From Bryobacterales bacterium (lineage in GTDB: Bacteria > Acidobacteriota > Terriglobia > Bryobacterales > Bryobacteraceae), in NCBI GenBank assembly GCA_003164035.1, contig PLRS01000071.1, positions 62,001 through 126,000 on the forward strand: a stretch of DNA of 64,000 nucleotides, written 5' to 3'. Positions 59,665 through 64,000 of the stretch are shown piece after piece. The position numbers were made by a program, and so were the translations under genes. Below the pieces are notes generated by a model that had not been told where the DNA came from, did not search any database, and saw only the letters and a program-made list of their open reading frames with translations. The first letter of the stretch is position 1, and the number at the start of each line of letters is the position of its first letter.

Positions 59665-60690
59665 TTATGTTAGCGCAGGCTTGCGCGCCAGAATGGCGTC
59701 CAGCGGGACGCCGGTGCGCCGCGCCTCGACGGCGGTGAATCCGGCGCTCTCCAGCAGGCGCTGGTATTGGCCGCCGCTGCGCTCCTTGCCCTCGGTGGCT
59801 ACCAGCATATTGAGCGATTGCATGTTGGCGGAGACCGGCCCTACGCCGTCTTCGGCCAGCAGTTTCTCCGCGATCAGCAGACCGCCGCCGGGGGGAAGCC
59901 GGTCGACGATCCTGGCGAGCAAAGCGGCGATCTTCTCGTCCGGCCAATCGTGCAGGATGCGGCCCACGGCATAGAGATCGGCCTCGGGCAGCGGGTCGCG
60001 GAAAAAATCTCCGGCGGCTATCTGGATGCGATCGCGCGCCGCGGACCGGCCGGCTACCTCGCGCGCCAGCGCGGCGACTTGCTCCAGGTCGAACACCACG
60101 CTTTCCAGTTGCGGGTACCGTTCGCAGGCGGCAATGGCCAGGTGTCCGGTGGCGCCGCCCAGGTCGGCCAGGCGTTGGAAACCGCCCAGGTCGAAGGCCG
60201 CGACCACGCGGGGCGAGGTCAACATGCCGAAGCCGTGCATGCCCATCAGGAAATCCCGTTGCGCCTCGGGCGTGCGGAAAAAGCCGTCGAAAATCCCGCC
60301 GGCCACGCCGAAGGTCTGCTTCCAGCGCGGCGAGCCTTCGCGCACCGCGTCTTCCAGATTGGCCCACATCGGGTAGAGCGCCCGGTTCGAATAGCGAATG
60401 TAGCCGCCCAGAGAATGCGGGCTATCGGGGCGCAGATACGTCTCCGCCACGGGCGTGTTGCGGTAAATGCCGTCCTGTTTTTCGAGCAGGCCCAGAGCGG
60501 CGCAACCGTCCAGCAGACGCTCGATCGCGCCGGCATTGGCGTGCAGCCGGGCGGCTATCGCGGCGGCGCCAGCCGGCTCGGCGCCCACCAGATCGAACAC
60601 GCCCATGGCGTCCGCGGTGAACAAGGTCTTCGATCGCCGGAAGGCTTCGATCAGATCGACAACCGGAGCGGGGTCGGGCAGGCCGCTCAC
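59665..60690 (-). CDS. SAM-dependent O-methyltransferase (acetylserotonin/hydroxyneurosporene-type)
   Basis: A 341-residue two-domain enzyme starting at GTG 60690, overlapping the upstream stop (GTGA). An N-terminal winged-helix dimer domain (LIEAFRRSKTLFTADAMGVF; LLDGCAALGLLEKQDGIYRN) precedes a Rossmann domain with ADLGGATGHLAIAACERYPQ and the catalytic-region GRILHDWPDEK. Substrates in this family are phenolic or carotenoid hydroxyls. It ends three bases before the Memo gene, so all three genes are one transcript. Confidence 0.9.
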   Translation of the reverse strand: MSGLPDPAPVVDLIEAFRRSKTLFTADAMGVFDLVGAEPAGAAAIAARLHANAGAIERLLDGCAALGLLEKQDGIYRNTPVAETYLRPDSPHSLGGYIRYSNRALYPMWANLEDAVREGSPRWKQTFGVAGGIFDGFFRTPEAQRDFLMGMHGFGMLTSPRVVAAFDLGGFQRLADLGGATGHLAIAACERYPQLESVVFDLEQVAALAREVAGRSAARDRIQIAAGDFFRDPLPEADLYAVGRILHDWPDEKIAALLARIVDRLPPGGGLLIAEKLLAEDGVGPVSANMQSLNMLVATEGKERSGGQYQRLLESAGFTAVEARRTGVPLDAILARKPALT

Positions 60691-62063
60691 GGCTGGTCCT
60701 CGATCAGGAACTGCTCGTATTTGCCGTCGGCCAGCAGATACAGATTCAGGTTCAGCGCCTTGCGCGCGAATTGGGTGCGATAGGAACGATGGGTCATGCC
60801 GCCGCGCAGGTTTTCGCCGACGGGCGTCACGGAGTTCAGCTTGCCCAGCGGGCCGAGCGATGTTCGGCAATCGCGCAGGGCGACCTCGCTGAAATAAGTG
60901 TTGGCGTTGGCGCTGAACAGGGCGCGGTCGATGCGGCCTTTTTGCAGACCCTCCAGAACGGCTTGAACCTGGTGCGTGTCGCTATCGGGCGGGGCCTTGT
61001 CCTCGGGCACGAAAACCAGGGTCGCAATTTGCCGGGCGAGCGGGCCCACCATGTTGACCACGTCCTGGTTCGAGAGCACCACGACCGCGCCCGCGCGGGT
61101 CGGCAATACGGTGTTGGAAGAGATGAAGCCGCTCACTTCGCCGCCGTGCTGCAGCACGGGTATGCCGGCGATTTCGCCCAGACTCAAGCCCAGCGCGTAG
61201 TGCGTGGAGTCGCCATTGGCGAGCTTCACTTCGCGGGTGAATTCCTGGTAGGAGCGCTCCGACAGAATCTTCTTTTCGAGCAACGCGATGTCCCATTTGG
61301 CCAGGTCCGAAGGCGTCATGGCCAGTTCGCCGGCGGCAAAATACCAGCCCTCGGCTTCGCGCTTGACAGGCCGCGGCGGACCGAGCGCGTAGCGCGTATA
61401 GGCCTTCGCGTCGGCAGCTTGCTCCGGCGGCCAATCGGACGCCGATTGCATCCCCAGCGGCTGAAAGATCTTCTCGCGCAGGAAGGCGACCAGCGGCTGG
61501 CCAGAAACCTTTTCGAAGATCCGGCCGGCCAGCACGAAGTTGGTGTTGCTGTACTGCCACTTGGTGCCGGGGTCGAAGTTGAGCGGCTTCTTCGCCCAAC
61601 CGTCGATCACCGCCAGCGGGGTGGTGGGCCGCGTCCAATCCGGAATGATGTAATCCTGCGGGGCGTAATCCTCATAGCCCGAAGTGTGCGAGAGGAGCTG
61701 ACGGATGGTGATTTCATCGGCTCGCGTCAGCTTGGGAAAATACTTGGCCACGCGGTCGTCGAGCGACAACTTGCCCTGCTCTTGAAGCAGCAGCAACGCC
61801 GCCGCGGTAAATTGTTTCGAGATTGAGCCGACGGCGTAGCGGGTGTTGACGTTGGCGGGCCTCTGGGCGGCGAGATCGGCGCTGCCGAAAGCTTTGGCGT
61901 AGAAGAGTCTTCCGTCCTTCACGACGGCCACGGAAACGCTTGGCGCGCCGGCTTTCCGGAGCGCGGAGGAAATCGTCCCGTCGAGCTTCTTATCGAGATC
62001 GCCTGGCGCCTGCCCCGCGAGCGGAAGGGCAGCGATGGCGAGAAGGATTAGCCTGCGGCGCAC
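60687..62063 (-). CDS. Secreted serine hydrolase (class C beta-lactamase / PBP-like)
   Basis: A 458-residue protein. The start is taken as GTG 62063 (VRRRLILLAIAALPLAGQ, a signal peptide); longer frames read through the family B repeat. The nucleophile is in VGSISKQFTAAA (SxxK), the YxN motif is WQYSNTNF and the third motif LQHGGEVSGF. It is probably a peptidase or esterase of the beta-lactamase fold rather than an antibiotic enzyme. It is the first gene of the transcript with the methyltransferase and Memo gene. Its start codon lies at the edge of a repeat. Confidence 0.88.
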   Translation of the reverse strand: MRRRLILLAIAALPLAGQAPGDLDKKLDGTISSALRKAGAPSVSVAVVKDGRLFYAKAFGSADLAAQRPANVNTRYAVGSISKQFTAAALLLLQEQGKLSLDDRVAKYFPKLTRADEITIRQLLSHTSGYEDYAPQDYIIPDWTRPTTPLAVIDGWAKKPLNFDPGTKWQYSNTNFVLAGRIFEKVSGQPLVAFLREKIFQPLGMQSASDWPPEQAADAKAYTRYALGPPRPVKREAEGWYFAAGELAMTPSDLAKWDIALLEKKILSERSYQEFTREVKLANGDSTHYALGLSLGEIAGIPVLQHGGEVSGFISSNTVLPTRAGAVVVLSNQDVVNMVGPLARQIATLVFVPEDKAPPDSDTHQVQAVLEGLQKGRIDRALFSANANTYFSEVALRDCRTSLGPLGKLNSVTPVGENLRGGMTHRSYRTQFARKALNLNLYLLADGKYEQFLIEDQP

Positions 62064-62195
62064 GCACTTTTGCGTGCCGCGTCGAGTCTCCACTCGACGC
62101 CTCCGCGCCGCGGGGCCCCGATTCGACGCCGTTTCGCGACTGCAAAAACGTGTCGAGACGAGTCTCGACACGGCACGCAGGAGTGCGTGCGCCAC
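62058..62195. repeat. Palindromic dispersed element, family B, copy 3
   Basis: GGCGCACGCACTTTTGCGTG and its inverse GCACGCAGGAGTGCGTGCGCC, with inner GTGTCGAGACGAGTCTCGACAC. It overlaps the start codon of the serine hydrolase. The gap to thiL (62252) holds nothing else. Confidence 0.88.
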
Positions 62196-62251
62196 GGGGG
62201 GCTTCCACTGAGAAATGCGAGGTCGGGCGCGGCTCATCGAAGTTCTTCTTT

Positions 62252-63181
62252 TCATCGGTCTCGGAAATGGTCGTAACCCAGCGGCTCGAGCGGCGCGCCG
62301 TCGAGCAGCACCGTGCCCGCGCGCCCTTTGCGCAGGATACCAATTTGAGTGAGCGGCACGCCCTGGTAGGCGCGCGGCACGCGCCTCGCGGGCGGCACGG
62401 CGAACAGCAGTTCGTAATCCTCGCCGCCGTGGAGCGCCTGGGCGCGAGTGGCGCCACCGAATATGGGCGGCGCGGCGATGTCGGCGGCCAGTTTCGATTC
62501 CAGGCACAAACGGCGCAGGTCGAGCGAGAGGCCGTCGCTCAGATCCATGGCGGCGGTGGCTCCCAGGCGGAGCAGAAATCGGCCGAGGGCTACTCTGGGC
62601 TCGGGCCGCAGATGCCGCTTGCGGGCGGCGCCGCCATGCCCGGCGAGGCCCAACGCCGAACCGCCGAGGCGGCCCGAAACGTAGAGCCGGTCGCCGGCCC
62701 TCGCCCCGGAACGGAGCAGCGCTTTACCGCGCTCGACCGCGCCGCAGACTACCACGTCGGCAGCCAGTTTGTCGGCGTGGCCGAAGTCGCCGCCGGCCAG
62801 GACTGCGCCCTCTTTTCGAGCCAGCGCCAGTAAGCCGTCGTAGAAGCAGCGCAACCACCGCGCATCGCACCAGGGCGCCACGGCGAGCGAAAGCAGGACG
62901 AAGCGCGGCGTGCCGCCCATGGCGGCGATATCGCTCAAGCCCCGCGCCAGCGCCTTCCAGCCCACGTCGCGCGCGGTGTGGGTGGAGCGGCGAAAGTGGA
63001 CGTCTTCGACCAACAGGTCGGTGGTGAACAGCAGGTCCTCGGCGGCGCCGCGCGGACGGAAGACGGCGCAATCGTCGCCGATGCCGACAATCGTTTCACC
63101 TCCGCGCGGTAATTTCACGCGCCGCCGGACCGCGTCCAGCCAGTCCCATTCGCTCCGCGCCGCCGAACGATGCTTGACCAT
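62252..63181 (-). CDS. thiL: ThiL, thiamine-monophosphate kinase
   Basis: A 309-residue ATP-dependent kinase making thiamine diphosphate. GIGDDCAVF (metal/ATP), TTDLLVEDVHFRRSTHTARD, ARGLSDIAAMGGTPRFVLLS, GGDFGHADK and MDLSDGLSLDL are its characteristic motifs. This pattern also occurs in HypE/PurM relatives, but the DVHF and HGGEDYELLF motifs fix ThiL. No other thi gene is adjacent. Confidence 0.95.
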   Translation of the reverse strand: MVKHRSAARSEWDWLDAVRRRVKLPRGGETIVGIGDDCAVFRPRGAAEDLLFTTDLLVEDVHFRRSTHTARDVGWKALARGLSDIAAMGGTPRFVLLSLAVAPWCDARWLRCFYDGLLALARKEGAVLAGGDFGHADKLAADVVVCGAVERGKALLRSGARAGDRLYVSGRLGGSALGLAGHGGAARKRHLRPEPRVALGRFLLRLGATAAMDLSDGLSLDLRRLCLESKLAADIAAPPIFGGATRAQALHGGEDYELLFAVPPARRVPRAYQGVPLTQIGILRKGRAGTVLLDGAPLEPLGYDHFRDR

Positions 63182-63328
63182 AGGTTTGTCTTCTGAGAGA
63201 ATACCCTACGAAGTTGCTATTAGGATGTTTTGCCGCGCTTCGAAAGGTCTTGGCAAGCCCGAGAAAGTCAGCTTTCCTGGTCTGAAGGATTCCCCAGAGC
63301 ACGACAAACAGGATTGAGGAGAGTTGTA

Positions 63329-63532
63329 GTGAGGGAAAAAGGTACCGTGAAGTGGTTCAACGCCGCCAAAGGCTACGGTTTCATTCAGCGAGCCAGCGGT
63401 GACGATGTCTTTGTCCACTTTTCCGCGATTCAATCGTCCGGCTATCGCAGCCTGGATGAGGGTTCGGAAGTGGAGTTCGAGGTAAAGCAAGGGCCTAAGG
63501 GCCTGCAGGCCGAAAACGTATCGAGGGTCTGA
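63329..63532 (+). CDS. Cold-shock domain protein
   Basis: A 67-residue CspA-type OB-fold starting at GTG 63329, with GAGGAG upstream. [20 protein letters not shown] contains RNP1 and [11 protein letters not shown] contains RNP2. It binds single-stranded RNA/DNA and melts structure. A hairpin terminator follows 25 bases after the stop. Confidence 0.97.
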   Translation: MREKGTVKWFNAAKGYGFIQRASGDDVFVHFSAIQSSGYRSLDEGSEVEFEVKQGPKGLQAENVSRV

Positions 63533-63556
63533 CGGAGCGTTCAGAACTGCCTTTAA

Positions 63557-63578
63557 GAGGGCCCCGCGGCGGGCCCTC
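63557..63578 (+). terminator. Hairpin terminator after the cold-shock gene
   Basis: GAGGGCCC (63557-63564) pairs with GGGCCCTC (63571-63578) around CGCGGC. No T-run follows, so termination may not be purely intrinsic. Confidence 0.65.
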
Positions 63579-63647
63579 CTCAAACCACGGCTCGACTTCA
63601 AGCTATAAGTAATAGGACTAAACACGAAGCCCGATTTGCGACTTGTG

Positions 63648-63676
63648 TTGTCAGTTCCCCATGGCTGGGATATGAT
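63648..63676 (+). promoter_or_regulatory. Sigma-70-type promoter of the GlsB-like gene
   Basis: TTGTCA (63648-63653), a 17-base spacer and TATGAT (63671-63676), nine bases before the first ATG. The clearest two-box promoter in the window; transcription would start about three bases before the gene or on its second ATG. Confidence 0.7.
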
Positions 63677-63685
63677 CCTCTGTAC

Positions 63686-64000
63686 ATGATGAGCATGATC
63701 GGGCACATGATATTCGGACTGATTGTCGGGTTCGTCGCCAGGTGGATTTTTCCGGGCTGGACTCCGCATGGATTGATCCTGACGATGCTTCTCGGACTGG
63801 CCGGGGCTTGGCTCGGTGGAGTTCTCGGCCGCGTGCTGGGCTTGTACAACGAAGGCCATCCCGCCGGATTTTTCATGGCCGTGGTGGGCGCGCTGGTTCT
63901 GCTGTTCCTCTACCATCTGGCGGTGGGAAGCTCAGGCAGGGCTGCCATCGGTCCGACACCCGCCGAGATTCAGGTGGGACGGACCATCGCCCTTCGTAGT
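63686..64000 (+). CDS. GlsB/YeaQ/YmgE-family stress-response membrane protein (cut by window end)
   Basis: A partial gene with no stop before the window ends; 105 codons visible, beginning MMSMIGHMIFGLIVGFVARW. GLILTMLLGLAGAWLGGVLG and FFMAVVGALVLLFLYHLAVG are two further glycine-rich helices. This is the small 'transglycosylase-associated' family of uncertain role, induced by stress. A tail (GRAAIGPTPAEIQVGR...) follows the usual end of the domain. The alternative start is ATG 63689. Confidence 0.88.
   Translation, partial: MMSMIGHMIFGLIVGFVARWIFPGWTPHGLILTMLLGLAGAWLGGVLGRVLGLYNEGHPAGFFMAVVGALVLLFLYHLAVGSSGRAAIGPTPAEIQVGRTIALRS

Noticed and set aside
58407-59673. Long plus-strand frames opposite the Memo gene
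   Set aside because: Antisense shadows with Arg/Pro-rich or Gly/Ala-rich composition. The minus-strand Memo motifs are unambiguous.

Overview
The window looks like chromosome from an Acidobacteriota bacterium of the Bryobacterales / 'Candidatus Solibacter' type. Four things support this. There are two very long Oar-like TonB-dependent receptors with an N-terminal carboxypeptidase-regulatory fold. An NHL-repeat protein ends in what I recognise as the Solibacter-type C-terminal domain. Base composition is uniformly GC-rich. Several families of palindromic intergenic repeats are scattered through the gene spaces. No rRNA, tRNA, CRISPR array or complete prophage was seen.

Layout. 0-10.7 kb: a Cys/Met PLP enzyme, the hslVU protease, an MFS drug exporter diverging from its TetR regulator, an orphan PD-(D/E)XK protein, a hicAB toxin-antitoxin pair between two ~150 bp direct repeats, then a methyltransferase and a glycosyltransferase. 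11-12.1 kb: a decayed group II intron sitting inside one of the palindromic repeats. 12.3-18.2 kb: a tightly overlapping cytochrome c maturation operon (ccmE, ccmF, ccmH, a CcmI-like zinc-ribbon protein, an unnamed membrane protein, ccmA, ccmB). It has a Cys-type (CxxxY) CcmE and an atypical CcmH, and no ccmC, ccmD or ccmG. 20.4-22.9 kb: a three-gene overlapping operon of an Lgt-like membrane enzyme, a radical SAM protein resembling archaeal tetraether lipid synthase (Tes), and a small membrane protein. This is the best candidate for a poorly described system, possibly membrane-spanning lipid synthesis. 23.6-25.8 kb: hemW and a threonine aldolase. 25.8-35.9 kb: the NHL protein, a DUF2971-type protein, a secreted amidohydrolase and the first receptor.

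36-45.9 kb: biotin carboxylase with its carrier protein, a VapBC-type pair, an RraA-like protein, a BlaI/BlaR-type sensor pair whose sensor carries two TonB-C domains, a RES/Xre toxin-antitoxin pair, hypAB, and a PiT phosphate transporter. 45.9-48.2 kb: a probable small structured RNA or leader-peptide unit with its own terminator, rpmE, then an ECF sigma / membrane anti-sigma / Spy-like operon. 48.6-53.2 kb: mostly DNA-repair and housekeeping genes (S24-like protein, mutY, asparaginase-like, NIPSNAP, AlkB, S4 protein). 53.6-58.4 kb: the second receptor, a TPR protein and a VapC fragment. 58.4-64 kb: a Memo-family protein, an O-methyltransferase, a serine hydrolase, thiL, a cold-shock protein, and a GlsB/YeaQ-type membrane protein cut by the window end.

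Two genome-scale habits stand out. Several genes have no Shine-Dalgarno sequence but carry a -10-like hexamer ending 6-9 bases before the start codon, which suggests leaderless mRNAs. The palindromic repeats interact with genes: some supply or displace start codons, and one hosts the intron. All calls are from reading the sequence; no database search was possible.
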